DNA of 37,200 nucleotides, from contig ML986884.1 of NCBI GenBank assembly GCA_010094045.1, positions 1 through 37,200 of the forward strand, in the 5' to 3' direction. Under the pieces are notes generated by a model. The model made no database searches, was not told where the DNA came from, and worked only from the letters and a program-made list of their open reading frames with translations. Shown here piece by piece: positions 1-11,566 of this stretch (its first letter is position 1; each line of letters starts with the position of its first letter). The stretch comes from Lojkania enalia (Eukaryota > Ascomycota > Dothideomycetes > Pleosporales). Both the position numbers and the translations under genes were made by a program.

Positions 1-449
1 TATAAAGAGTATAATTCGAATACTAACTACTATTACGTTACTAAAATACTCTCCTTAAACCTGTTAAGAGTACCTCTTTTCTAACTACTCTATATACACC
101 TTCTAATCCCTACTAAGTTCCCCTAAATAGCTATACTATCAGATTATCTAAGCCCTCTTTTTAACTTCTACTACCGCCTGAGCTAGCAGCACTATTATAT
201 TCAGCTACTAATATTAATTACTTATATCTAACCTAGTTATATAGTACTTTTAACTAACCTAGTATTGCTGGTAGCTATAACTCCCTCCCCTATCGCATAT
301 TCCTATCCGAAATCTATCTAGTTTAACTCTATTTATTCTAGACTATACTATATACTATATTATCTTATACCTTTACTATTCCTCCGTTTCTACTTTTTAT
401 ATTATCTAATACACCGCGCATCTTTTACGTAGCTTCTCTAATACCTCCT

Positions 450-3400
450 AAACCTACTACTACGCTAAGCTTACCTTATACTATCTATCCTACTACTTAC
501 TAATACCCTTTCTATATTAGTTATATTTAGCTAACTCGATATTATTACAGCTTACCTATTTCCCATTAAGATAGCTGCTTATTAGCCCTTACTAACACCT
601 ACTATCTATAATAAACCTCCCCATCACCTGTACGTCCAGCTCCTCCCCTTTTTATTCTATCCTTCGCTCTACCTCGCTCTTCTCTATAAGAATTACTAAA
701 TCTACCCGCTCGCCTATCTATCTACTATATCTACTCTCTTAAGCGAAGTTAATTATACTCTACAGCATCCCTACGTATAGTATAAATATAATCTCCGGAA
801 AATCTACTCCTATACCCAATACTAACGTAGCTATTATAAGCCTACTTTCTTTAAGCTATTCCTCTAACTATTTAGCTCGCTCTATATCTCTAGCATAATA
901 GTACCTACTATCTAGTACTTTAGCTATCGCTTTATATTGCGCTTTACTGTAGTAGTATACTACTCTTTTCTCCCTTTATTCTCTAAGCCGCTGTACCTGC
1001 CGCTAATACATTACTAATACTATCTCCTATACCTACCCCTACTTATACTATAATACTAAATATCGCGTATTTAGCTGTACTATACTCGCTTAGACGTATA
1101 TTATATACTAAACTAGTATACTTTCTCCTAGCTCAACCTCTTATACCAGCAGTAGTATTACTGTAAGTAGTACTATCAGGTATAGTAGCAGCCGTAGATT
1201 CTTTAACTTTACCAGCTTCAGCTGCTAATTACTTAACGTAAAGATAAGATAATATTTATCTACTATAATCCGCTGCAGTAGCCTCTTACTATTAAATATC
1301 TCTATATAGCTGATAAAATTTCTATTACTTATTATATCGCCTGCTATATCTACGCTAACTACTACTACTACTACTAGATTACTCTTACTATACTTCTACT
1401 CTATATAGTCGATTCTACTCTCTTAAATCTGCTTAACCAAGTTCTTAATAAGCGCCCGGTACGGTACTACTACTACTATTACCCTGTATTAATCTAAGTA
1501 AGCTGGTACGGTAAATAGTAAACTCTTCCCTCTACCAGTTAAGAGTACTATAATAAGCGGTATCTACCCGCCTAGTACTATATATATTACTTACTCTTGC
1601 TTAGCTAAGCGGAAGCTAACCTCTTCTTGCCTAAGTACCTACTATATTACCTTTTAAAGTTCTTTCTCCTTTCTACTTTAAGCCCGTGCTTCCTTTTCTT
1701 ATACTATAAGTCTTTTACTATTATTATTATACTACTACTACTTTCTTATCCTAGTCCAGCCTTAACTACCTATCTACCTTACCTCTAGTATCTCTTTACC
1801 CCCGTTAAGCCCTAAGAAATAATATTATAGTATATTAAGCGGCTAGAATACCTTAATCGAGTATATACTAAAATACTTAATAATATTAATTAGTATACTA
1901 TAGTTTCTAATCCTTATCTACGTCGTCCGCGCGCTCTATAACTCTAGTATACTTTCTCCCTCTTTATCTACTTTAGCTTCTTCAACTTCCCCTATCTTAT
2001 TCTAATATCCTTTACTAAACGACTCTCCAACTACTTCTCTACTAATACTAACAGCTGTGTATCGGTAGTCTAGTATATATAGTTTAATACTTACTTATTT
2101 ACTAGTCTCGCATTTAAACACGCGCGTTAGTTAGTCTATTTTCTATAGCCTATATTAATCCGCCTATATATAGTTACTAAAGTTACTACTAAACACTTTA
2201 ATATTTAGATACTCTTAAAACAGCTACACGTAAGTTAAATATACTACTATTACCTACTCTAACCGCGGTAGTAGAAAGTACGGTACTATTTTTAGTTTAT
2301 CTTACTAGGATTGCGATTTGTAATAGTAGACTACTATTATAATCTGCCCGTCTACTATAAAAATATTATAGTTCTATAGTATTCTATTATAATACTATAT
2401 TATTATAATCTCTAACCCTTACCTAGGCTGCTCTAAAGTTATATATATACTAACTATTAGTAGTTCTAAAAAGTAATCTACCTACTATAAGTACTACTTT
2501 ACCTACTATTTACTCTATAAGCCGTCTCTTAACTAGAGCTACTAACTAGCTTCTATCTACCTAGCCCGAGTAAGTATCTACTTAAGCCTATTATTAAGCT
2601 AATTATTATAATAATAGATAAAAGATACACCCTACTATATAAATATAATATTATTAATAAGCTGCTCTAGCTAGATAGTAAACTAGTCCTTAGCTCTAGC
2701 TGTTTAATATAACTCCTACTAGAGTATCTCTTCTACCTTAACTACTATATCCTATGCTATCTTGTGGAACTAGTTAATATAGATTAGCTGGCCGTTAAAA
2801 TAGAACGTCTTCTTATTCTTTAACTAGTAAGCGTTACCTAAATTACTAGCCGTTAGCGTAATAAACTTTCTATACGCTAGTAAGCTAATTATCTTACTTA
2901 TTAGACTAAACAATCTATTAGCTAGAAACTTCTACTATATAAGTAGAAAATACTTCTAGTCCTCGTCTATCTACTCGTCGCGCTCTACTACTAGAAGTAG
3001 TTTTTCTACACCTAGCACGCGCACGCAGTATACTACGCTAGCTAGTATATATAAGTAGTTCTTTGCTGTATGTAAGCAGTCTATTTTAGTATTAATCCCT
3101 AGTATAGTAAGAAAATAGATAAGCCTACTACTAAACAGCCGATCACCTATTAATTAAAAAATAAATAATATAAGTATATTTAGCAGTACCCTAAGTTAAG
3201 CATTCTTACTATCTCTATCTAATATAACCTATAGTACTATTACTAGTTCCTTCTACTTATTTTATTAATAGAATAGCTCGTACGCATCTTCTATCTAATC
3301 TACTTCTTTCTTCCTATAGTACCTATAATAGGGGCTGCTATTACTATTATTATTACTATTAGTACTACTTCTAGCTCTACTAGACCTAGAACTCGCGCTA

Positions 3401-4400
3401 TTATCTAATACTATACTATTATTATTACTATTATTACTATTACTACTACAGCTAAATTATATAGCCTAAGCTTCTTCGTTAGTAATAATATAGAGAAAGT
3501 AGTAGACGAACTTAATAATATAACTAGCGTATACTACCTAACTCTTAGGGTTCTATAGTTAAGTAAGCGGACGCCTATCTACCTTATATTACTAAGCGCT
3601 TTTAAACTACCGTTTTATTTCTTATATGAGTAATAATAACTCTCTAATACTCTACTTAACTAATAGCTCAACTAGCTTCGCCGCCTACTAAAGTTTTACC
3701 TTATTTTAGTCGGGCAGCTAGATCTGATATATAAGATACACTCGATTCTGCTTCGCTAGATACTCTAGCCACCCCGTCTGCTTAAACTACCTAGTCTTAT
3801 CGGTCTTCGCTGCCTCCGCATCTATAACTTATACCTTCTCTTCTTCCCTCTATTTTATAAGCTTAAACCTAGTTAACTAATTACGTACAACGTTAGCCTC
3901 TATATAAAGAATAACTAGCTTATAATTATAGCTGCCTATATTAACAATAAAATATTACTATAGTCTACTAGCCCGAAAGAATATCTATACTTTAACCTTC
4001 TAATAGAGCCTACTTTTATTACCTATTTATATCTACTTATACTTCTTCTTTAGATATATATATAGCGCGTTAATATTAGTAGTAATATAGTATTTAGATT
4101 GCTTATACTAGAACCTATTTAGTAGCTTTCCTAATTCTAATATCGGTTGCCTGAATAGTATAGGCAGCTAGATATCCTTTACTAGTCTAATTAGCTACTA
4201 ACGAGTATACTTAATAATTACCCTCCTCTACTCTATTATTATACTATAATAGTACTATAGATATATATTAATATTTAATATAGCAGTTGCGTATTTCTTA
4301 TATATTAGAACGCAGTACTCGGGTAGATAATAGAGATAGTTCTTAATATCCTCTAGTAATAGTACTATTCTACTTACTTATATGCGGGTCTTCCTACTAT
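450..4400 (-). pseudogene. RIP-killed telomere-linked RecQ-type helicase with DUF3505-like N-terminus (copy A1)
   Basis: The frame reads on the minus strand from about 4400 to about 450, roughly 1,300 codons, interrupted by many TAG/TAA codons where Trp and Gln are expected. Order: a DUF3505-like region with Cys/His pairs (about 4400-3850), a conserved helical region, a Ser/Asn-rich linker (about 3475-3336), a further conserved region (about 3250-2750), then a superfamily 2 RecQ-like helicase. Helicase landmarks: Walker A read as LTGRGKS (1522-1539), motif II read as DKYY where DECH is expected (1249-1260), a motif III equivalent near 1144-1175 (LLTVILLLV, expected LTATLPP), and motifs V/VI near 842-690 with GIGVDFPE and a decayed arginine region. 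This architecture is known from fungal telomere-linked helicases, which lie next to chromosome ends. The Glu of motif II is mutated and no protein can be made. Exact ends are uncertain. Confidence 0.85.
3336..3475 (-). repeat. Trinucleotide tract encoding a Ser/Asn-rich linker (A1)
   Basis: Runs of TAC/TAT/ATT triplets on the plus strand read in the helicase frame as a low-complexity Ser/Asn stretch on the minus strand (for example SSNSNNSNNS). It sits between the DUF3505-like half and the helicase half. The same tract is in copy A2 at about 17855-17990, so it belongs to the gene and is not a random microsatellite. Confidence 0.6.
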
Positions 4401-4632
4401 AGATATAGTATTACGCCCTCGGTTCGAGCGTCTGTATATCCTAGTAGAACTATATCCTTCCAGCCTTATTATAACCCTATACTAGTACGGGTGCGATAAT
4501 ACAGCATTATAAGTAGAATAAATAGACTCTACTAAATAGTTTTTATATATAAAGTATTAGGATTAGAGTACTAGTTGTAAATAAATCGGGGGGGTAATAG
4601 TTAGATAAATCGCCCCCTTTTAACAACCTATT

Positions 4633-4665
4633 TTAGGTATAGCGCTATAGTACTATACCTAATCT
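4633..4665. repeat. Overlapping palindromes near the right end of repeat A1
   Basis: Two perfect 12-base palindromes, TATAGCGCTATA and TATAGTACTATA, overlap inside a longer near-palindrome about 45-70 bases from the right border of A. In copy 2 the same place (about 19150-19180) reads as tandem TATAGTACTATA, so the palindromic character survives. A terminal hairpin could be part of how the repeat ends or moves, but this is inference. Confidence 0.5.
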
Positions 4666-4705
4666 ATTACGAATCAGGCCTAATTCGTCGCCTTATATTA
4701 GATAG

Positions 4706-5060
4706 GCTTATAATAGAAGTATATAAGTAGAGTATATAAAAGATATTTAAATTAACTATAAAGAGCTATAAAAATTAGAGTTATAAAATTGTTAAATACA
4801 ATTTAGTTCCCTTATTATTTTTCTACTTAGTTACTTAGTTAACTAAACTACTAAGTATATTTAGTTACTTAGTTAGCTAAACTACTAAATATATTTAGTT
4901 GCTTAGTTAGCTAAGCTACTAAATATATTTAGTTGCTTAGTTAGCTAAGCTACTAAATATATTATATATTTTATACTAGCTTTATTCTTCTAGCTATATA
5001 AAGTCCTAGATCTTAATTAAGTCTAGTATAAGAGTTCTTATAAGAATATCCGTAATACTA
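4706..5060 (-). repeat. 3' LTR of B1, truncated at the A1 border
   Basis: Aligns with 11194-11566 and 34807-35144. Compared with 34807-35144 it lacks about 86 bases, equivalent to 34807-34892, at its left end, where it joins repeat A1 with one shared G at the junction. It carries four copies of the internal 34-bp repeat, against two and one in the other LTRs. The minus-strand start is preceded by a purine-rich tract. Confidence 0.85.
4827..4962. repeat. Four tandem 34-bp units inside the B1 3' LTR
   Basis: Units at 4827-4860, 4861-4894, 4895-4928 and 4929-4962, each starting TTAGTTRCTTAGTTARCTAA. Each unit has a near-palindromic core (CTTAGTTAGCTAAG). Units 3 and 4 are identical and unit 2 differs from them at only a few transitions, so expansion was recent relative to much of the decay. 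Confidence 0.9.
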
Positions 5061-5075
5061 TCTTCCCCTTCTAAA
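5051..5075 (-). other. Polypurine tract of B1
   Basis: On the minus strand a purine-rich run with a GGGG core (the C-run at about 5064-5068) lies directly before the LTR start TAGTATTAC. The same arrangement precedes the LTR of B2 at 35145-35155. This is the expected primer site for plus-strand DNA synthesis. Confidence 0.6.
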
Positions 5076-5419
5076 CTCTTAGCCTAAAAGTTTTCCCGTT
5101 CTAAACTAGTATATAGTAGGGTTAATATACTATTTCTACTAAGACTATATATATTCCTAATACCTCCTCTTTATTATTTAACTCTAAGTAAATACTATTA
5201 TACTAATTATATAGACTATTTAGGTAAAATAATTATACCTTATTTCTAATATTCTTATAAAAAATTAACTTATAAGATAGATAAGAAGAAAATATCTAAA
5301 AAGTTATATTATTTAGAGTACCTTTATACTAGTATATATTCGTTATATAATACGGATTACGATACTTAGATTACTTATATATTTTAGTTCTATAATACTA
5401 GTTTATTTCTAATCCTTTC

Positions 5420-5790
5420 TAGTAGTAAAATAGAATGCTAAAATTGTAAAGTTAGAGGAGGAGATCTATCTAGCCTAGAAAGAGTTAGAGTAACTTTTTA
5501 ATAAGATAGTAGTAGCTTATATAAAGATTCAGCGCTTTTATAAAGTTTATAAATAAGTAAAATATAGGTAGATAGAAGGTTATAAATATATATAGAAACA
5601 GCTTAAAGAGGAGGAGGAGATAGATTATAAAGTAGGTCTTCTTCCTAAGATAGAGTCGCCTCCTATAATATAGCTAATACTATTTAATTCTACTACTCTA
5701 TCTCTAGATTTTCTTCGTAAATTTAGGTTTTATAATATACCTATAATACTATAGGGCTAAGGTTTTCTTCTAGCTCCTAGGTATTATTTT
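5420..5790 (+). pseudogene. Antisense reading frame between chromodomain and LTR of B1
   Basis: On the plus strand, opposite to gag-pol, a frame reads for about 120 codons with only RIP-type stops. It starts with a charged, coiled-coil-like region (KLEEEIYLA, KELE) and continues through basic and then acidic stretches (QLKEEEEIDY) into a hydrophobic end (FLRKFRFYNIPI). The same frame is in B2 (about 35500-35870), and an unrelated-looking but similarly placed frame is in D. I do not recognise a domain. Some fungal Gypsy elements have uncharacterised reading frames in this place; whether it was ever translated is unknown. Confidence 0.45.
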
Positions 5791-8700
5791 ATAAGTTCCT
5801 ATATTTATCTATTTCTAACTATTTTATTAGATAGTATTATTTACTATTTTATATCTTATATCTTATTATTTTCTTAACTTTTTATTCCTAATCTTCTCTA
5901 TATATATCTATATTATATACTACTAGTTTAGTATTTTAAGGTGCCTTTTCTATAAGCACGATATAGAAGGTTCGATAGATTTTTATAGTTGTAGATAATT
6001 TAAGTTAATAGTTTATAGATAATATCTATTCTTTAATCTTATATAGTCCGATTTTAATATAGTCTAGTTTACTACTTAGTTATTTACTTTAAATATTTTA
6101 TCTTAGCAGCTAAACTTTTTCCCCCTCTTTAAAGTAAGGTAGTTATTTATATTTCTTATTATAGTATTTCTTTATAGTATATTATAGGAACTGGAGATCT
6201 TTTTTTAGTAAGTCTTACATTTATTAAATAATCTCAACTCGTTCTTATACTTAAGATATTTATAATACTATTTTAATTAGGGTATTATATATTTTTAGTT
6301 TATACCTATAGTTTACTATAAATAGTAATACTCTAGTTATACTATATATAGTACTATTATACGCGAGTTATACTATTAGTAGTAGTATTACCCAATTATT
6401 TTATCTATAGTTAAGGTAGTACTATAGGTATTACTCTACTATTTAGTTTATTTATTCTATCTATCTATCTATTTATAAGTAAAATACTATAGATATTTTA
6501 TATTTAATTCCTAGTAAGTTTATAATTATCTACTAAAACTTTAAAGTAAACTTAGTATTTTAGTCTATAATTATCTTCTAAAATACTCTATACTATACTA
6601 TAATCTATTTTAGAAAGATATTTATAACTTATTCTACTAGTAATACTTTATTATAGGAGATAAAGTAGGTGTATTTTATAAGTCTATCTACAATTATTAT
6701 AATAGAGTTATATACTTCTCTCTTAAAGTACTCTTTTAACTTTAGTAGCTTAACGATAAAGTCTATAGTAATTTCCGTCTATAATCTAATAAGTATTTCT
6801 AGGTTTTATAATAGTCTATAGGGTATATATCTATTAGGTTTATTTTATTAGTAGTCTATATATTCTCATAATATATTTTTTATCTATTTCCTTACTTTAG
6901 GAAAGTAGAATCCCCTAAGGATTTGTTCTAGCGTTTTTTCTATTCCTTAATATCTATAGGTAGGAGCTTTATAAAATTGCCCAATAAATTTTTTTCTAAC
7001 TTTAGCTAGTATATAGATTCGATTATAGATATATAGTAGTCTATCTATCTATTCTAATTCTTATTCTTAAAGTTCTTTAGGTATCCTATCTATTACTAAT
7101 CTAATTAGTATTATCCAGCTTACTTTTTTAATAATAGTCGTTACTACGAGTTATAGGTAATTATATACTATACTTCTATTTTATTATCTTCTTAGTAGTA
7201 TAGTAGTAGTTCCTTTTTCTTACTTATATCCTAATAGTTTACTTAGTATATCTACTTTTTAGTTCTATTTTCTGCTAATATAGATAATCTTAAAGTTGAA
7301 TATAGCTAGTTCTTATAACTATCTAACCTATTTAGGAGTAAGAGTTTTAGTAGTAAAAAAGATAGTAAGGTTTTTATAATCGTAATAGACTTTAGTTTAC
7401 TATTTTACTCTTTATAGGTATATACACTATTCTTTAAAGCATACTATAATAGCTAGGAGTTCTTAGTCGTATATATTATAGTTTATCTCTACTAATATAA
7501 GTTTTTATAAGTAATATACTACTAGATATCGTTTCCTATTATAGATTTATATAAGGATTCTAGCTATTTTTATTCCTAATACGTTAGTTTTTATAAGAGC
7601 TTTCTTTTCTAGGTTATAGAGTTTTAGTACTAGTTCCTACTAAAATTGTTTCTTAACTTCTTAGAAGGCCTTTTCTTATTTATTTTTCTATATAAAGGTA
7701 ATATCTTTCTTTAACAGTTAAGTTAGAGGTATAGTTATATTACTCTAGTTATTAATAAAGGTTTAACAGAAATTATAAAATCCTATAAAAGATTAAACAT
7801 CTTTAATTAACTTTAGAATTAGCTAGTCTTTAATTACTACTAATTTATTTAAATCTATTTATAGTTACCCTAGTTTAATAATAAATCTTAAATAGTCTAT
7901 TTTTATAGTATAGAATTTATACTTTCTTATTTTAAGATATAGTTTTACTACTTATAATATACGTAGTACTTATTTAATATATTTCTTATATTCCTATTTT
8001 ATTTTTAAATATATAAGAATATTATCTAAATATATTATATAGAATTATCTAAGGTAGAGTTTTAGTACTTTATTAATTCGTTTTTAGAAGGTAGCTAGTA
8101 TATTAGTAAGTTTAAATAGTATAACTAAGTATTTAAAGAGTCCCCTTTTTATTCTAAATACTATTTTCTATTTATCTCCTTCTTTAATATAGATTTAATA
8201 GTATACGTTCTAGATGTCTAATTTTATAAAGATAGTAGCCTCTCTTAATTAGTTTCTTAAGTTATAAATAAGTAGTAAAGAATATTAATCCTTAATTATA
8301 ATATTGTTAAGGGTACGATAATTAATATATATTTATAGGTCGGTTATTCCTTTCTTATCTATAAAGAGTATAGAATATACTACTAGTAAGTTTAATTCTC
8401 TAATTATTCTCTTCTTTAGGTATTCGTTTACGTATTATTCTAGAGCCTCTATTTCCCTTAGTATTAGGCTGTATATTAGTCTATATCTAGGTTCTTTTTC
8501 TAGTTATAATTTAATTTTATAATCGTATTCTCTATATTTAGGTAGATATTATAGTAGTTCTTAGAACTGTTTTATTAAATATTAGTATTCCTTAGGTACG
8601 CTATATAATACGTTTTCTATTAGAAATAATTCTTTTACTACTTCTTTTACTATTATAGCAAGTTGTTCCTTAATTAGTTAACTAGAGTTTTTAAGGATAA

Positions 8701-9010
8701 TTCGTCCCGTTTACTAATTTATCTAAGAGTTTTCTTTTTTTAACTATAGAATTTCTAGGATAATATTATAGTTAGTAATCTCTATAATTTAGAATATTTG
8801 TCCTTATTAGGTTATCCCTAGAATTTTAAACTCTTCTAGTTCTATAGTATATATAACTTTCTTCTAGAAATCTTTCCCTTCTATAGTTTAAATTATATAA
8901 AGTTGTTCTAGTTATATTATAAATATTTCTTTTTTAGTAATATAATTACTAGCTATAAAATTTTTTATTACTCTACTATTAATAAGTATATATATCTTAT
9001 AGCTATAGTA
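5780..9010 (-). pseudogene. Decayed Gypsy pol of B1: protease, RT, RNase H, integrase, chromodomain
   Basis: Minus-strand frame, read right to left. Protease: the active-site DSG reads NSR (8972-8980), within LINSRVIKNFIA. Reverse transcriptase: about 8550-7700, with the catalytic YLDD box read as YLDNILIY (8009-8032). RNase H: about 7700-7250. Integrase: zinc-binding part about 6990-6820 and core about 6810-6400, where EITIDFIVKL marks the first Asp and a decayed DRNTKF the second. A GPF-type segment lies at 6028-6052 and a chromodomain with EKIIRYKI and YYLIK at about 5900-5790. Stops replace Trp and Gln throughout. Loss of the second RT Asp and of the protease Asp means no activity. Segment borders are estimates. 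Confidence 0.85.
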
Positions 9011-10019
9011 CTATCTAAGTGTTGTAAGGTAGTATTCTCCTATACTCCTATATAACTAAGTTATCTTAGGCTAGTAGGCTATTATTTCTTTTATAGATAT
9101 ATATTTTAAGCATTTCTATTCTAAATATTTATACTATAGTCTTCCTCTAATATATACTTTAAATAATAGAGGTTTAAGTTCGAGTATTATATAGTTTTAG
9201 GTTTATTTAATAACTTCTTATTCTATTATAGCTTCTTACTTTATAGGGTTTTCTAGTACCTTATCTTTATTTAGTTATCTTAGCTATACGCCTATATTTT
9301 CCTTTTTTTTCTAGTAGGCCTTATACTATCGTTTAATATACGATATTTATACTATCTTAAAATATACTAGATAGTATTAGTTTATATAGGGGTTATTATC
9401 TTCTCTAACCTAGTAGTCCTATTCTTATTTATATCGTGATGCCTTTAGTATCTAGTATTTTACTAGTACTTTACTTTATAAGAAGGCTACTACTTTTTAT
9501 ACTATATATACAGCCTTATCCTAGTCTATTATACTAAGGTGCTCTTCTACTACTTTTATAGTTTCTATCCATTTTTAAAAATGTAAGAAGCGGATTTCTC
9601 TAAAGTAGATATTTTACTATTCTTTATAAACGTTAATAATATCTTATCCTAGTCTATTTTTATTATAGAACCTTATAGGTAGTTCTTTTTATAGGGTAGC
9701 TATAGGAGCCGGTATTTTCTATTTATACTTAATTATTTCTTATTAATATATAAAATATATTCTAAATACTAGCTTAAGTATTAGTATTCTAGTAGTAGCT
9801 TTTTCTATTTATAATAGGGTATTTATTTTTTTACCCTTATTAGGTATTTTTTAAACTTTTTCTAGCTATCTTTTTATACGTTTCTATATTACTGTAAATT
9901 ACATTTTCTTTTAAGGCTAATATTCTATAGCTTTTTTAAGTTATTAGTATATTTAATACTTATTTTTATTATAGAAAGACTAATATAAGATTCTATATTC
10001 TATAATTATAGCTAATTTC

Positions 10020-10950
10020 TCTTTACCTTCTTCCTACGGTTTATCTTCTATAGGCTAGTTTCTTTTTTCTTTCTTTTTACTTTAATATTTTTTTACTTTA
10101 TATCCTAGTTTTTAATAATTATAATACTTAATATCTTTTTTCTAAATCTTCTTTTCTTAAGTCGCCTATAACTTAGGCTTCTTTTCTCTAGTAATATTTA
10201 GATCTATAGGCCTGCCCGTGTTAGCAGCCCTTACTAAAAAGCGTACCTTTTAATAGTACGCTTATCTTTTCTTATTTTTAAACTAGTATAGTTTATTATT
10301 AATTCTTTTTACTAGTTAGAAATATAATACTAGGTCCTGCAGTTACTCTATATATATTATTACTCTTTTTATTTCTATTTTTAGTCCTCTATAAAACTTT
10401 ACTATTATACTATAATCATCCTATACAACTTTATTTAAGAGCTATTAAAAGCTCGATATATATAAGGTAATAGATTCTAGTTAAACTAGATTGTAAAGTC
10501 TGTCTTCTACTACTCGTACTTCGTCGATATCTTTAAATACTAGTTCGAGTTTCTATTAGAAGTATACTAGACTTATAAATATTACCTTAGTTTTACTCTT
10601 CTAGTATTTCTCCGCGTGGTTCTTAAAATCTATTAGAAAGGACTAGAACTAGTCGAGTAGTTTACCTGTTAAATATACTCCTATAAATAGTACTTTCTTA
10701 TTCTTATATTAAATAATATCGAGGTTAGTATTAATATAAATTTTTACTACTACTAGGAATCTTTTAAGCTTAAACCTAGTTCTATTAAATTTATCGAGTA
10801 GTACTAGTTTAATTTATTATTAGTAGTATATTATTAGTAGTACTCTTTTAACTTATTTAAGTTTTTAGATAATTCCCGCAAGTCCTATCCCTTATTTACT
10901 ATTAACTATTTCTTATATTCTTTTAAAACTTTTAAGAAGGCTATCCTAAG
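10020..10950 (-). pseudogene. Decayed gag of B1 with zinc knuckle
   Basis: The clearest mark is a CCHC zinc knuckle at about 10081-10135 on the minus strand, where the pattern CX2CX4HX4C is preserved in spacing but every Cys and the His now read Tyr (YYNY, then GY, then Y). RIP explains each change as TGT/TGC to TAT/TAC and CAT to TAT. The remaining gag upstream, to about 10950, is too degraded for a confident domain reading. Sequence between the knuckle and the protease (about 10020-9010) is in the same orientation and probably continues gag-pol; I could not resolve it further. Confidence 0.6.
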
Positions 10951-11193
10951 TCTCCTTTAGGCTTCTTATCTATTTATCTACTAGAACTAGCTGTTTCTAT
11001 TATTATACTAATTTGTTCTATATTCTTATAAATATAGTTATTGTGCCTGCCTCTAAAGAGGTAGCTTTACTAGCTAATCCTAATATTCTACTTACGTAAG
11101 TTTCCTATGTTACTTACTAAAGGTATCTCTTTCCTTATAACTAGAGTAGTCTAACTAGTCTCACTTCTTCTAGCTTTATAAGGGTAGTTAAAG

Positions 11194-11566
11194 TATAACG
11201 GCCCTTTTTATTAGCCTAGTATAGGGTGGGGTAATAACTAAAAGTAATTATATACTATAAAGTGTATTATTCTTATAAGCTTATAATAGAAGTATATAAG
11301 TAGAGTATATAAAGGATATTTAAATTAACTATAAAGAACTATAAAGATTAGAGTTATAAGGTTATTAAATATAATTTAGTCCCCTTATTATTTTCCTACT
11401 TAGTTACTTAGTTAATTAAGCTACTAAGTATACTTAGTTACTTAGTTAGTTAAACTACTAAGTATGTTATATACCTTATACTAGCCTTATTCTTCTAGCT
11501 ATATAGAGTCTTAGATCTTAATTAGGTCTAGTATAGGGGTTTTTATAAGGATATCCGTAATACTCT
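11194..11566 (-). repeat. 5' LTR of B1
   Basis: Matches 34807-35144. On the plus strand it runs from TATAACGGCC (TGTAACAGCC in B2, hence TG to TA by RIP) to GTAATACT. It contains two units of the 34-bp repeat (11400-11433 and 11434-11467). The right border abuts the 71-bp minisatellite directly, so B1 was inserted at the edge of, or within, that array. Confidence 0.9.
11400..11467. repeat. Two tandem 34-bp units inside the B1 5' LTR
   Basis: Units at 11400-11433 and 11434-11467, homologous to the four units at 4827-4962 and the single unit at 35013-35046. The number differs between the two LTRs of one element, although LTRs are identical at insertion. Confidence 0.85.

Larger units (their letters stand above)
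1..4706 (-). repeat. Repeat A, copy 1: helicase-bearing 4.7-kb repeat
   Basis: This block matches 14541-19222 almost base for base along its whole length, in the same orientation, with differences that are mostly C/T and G/A transitions. The left end of the shared sequence falls at or within a few bases of the window start, because in copy 2 the match begins right after satellite-like sequence. The right end is sharp: both copies end in the same bases (attagatagg) and then diverge completely. No LTRs or terminal inverted repeats were seen. The gene carried runs right to left. The right 120 bases hold a run of G (4589-4594), a run of C/T and overlapping palindromes. It may be a subtelomeric repeat moved with its helicase gene; the mode of movement is not visible. 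Confidence 0.85.
4706..11566 (-). mobile_element. Ty3/Gypsy chromovirus B1 (RIP-degraded, minus strand)
   Basis: LTR retrotransposon with its 5' LTR at right (11194-11566) and 3' LTR at left (4706-5060). Reading right to left: leader (about 11193-10950), gag with zinc knuckle, protease, reverse transcriptase, RNase H, integrase, chromodomain, an antisense reading frame, a polypurine tract and the 3' LTR. This order (RT, RNase H, integrase, chromodomain) defines the Gypsy chromovirus type. Heavy RIP has left dozens of stop codons, but frames run on without obvious indels. A second, partial copy (B2) starts at 34807. The 3' LTR lacks its last 86 or so bases where it meets repeat A1. I could not recognise a primer binding site. 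Confidence 0.9.

Noticed and set aside
1361..1377. Trinucleotide microsatellite CTA
   Set aside because: Short, inside the helicase pseudogene frame; an expected result of RIP on repetitive codons.
4827..4962. CRISPR-like array (regular 34-bp repeats)
   Set aside because: Units are contiguous with no spacers and lie inside a retrotransposon LTR in a fungal context.
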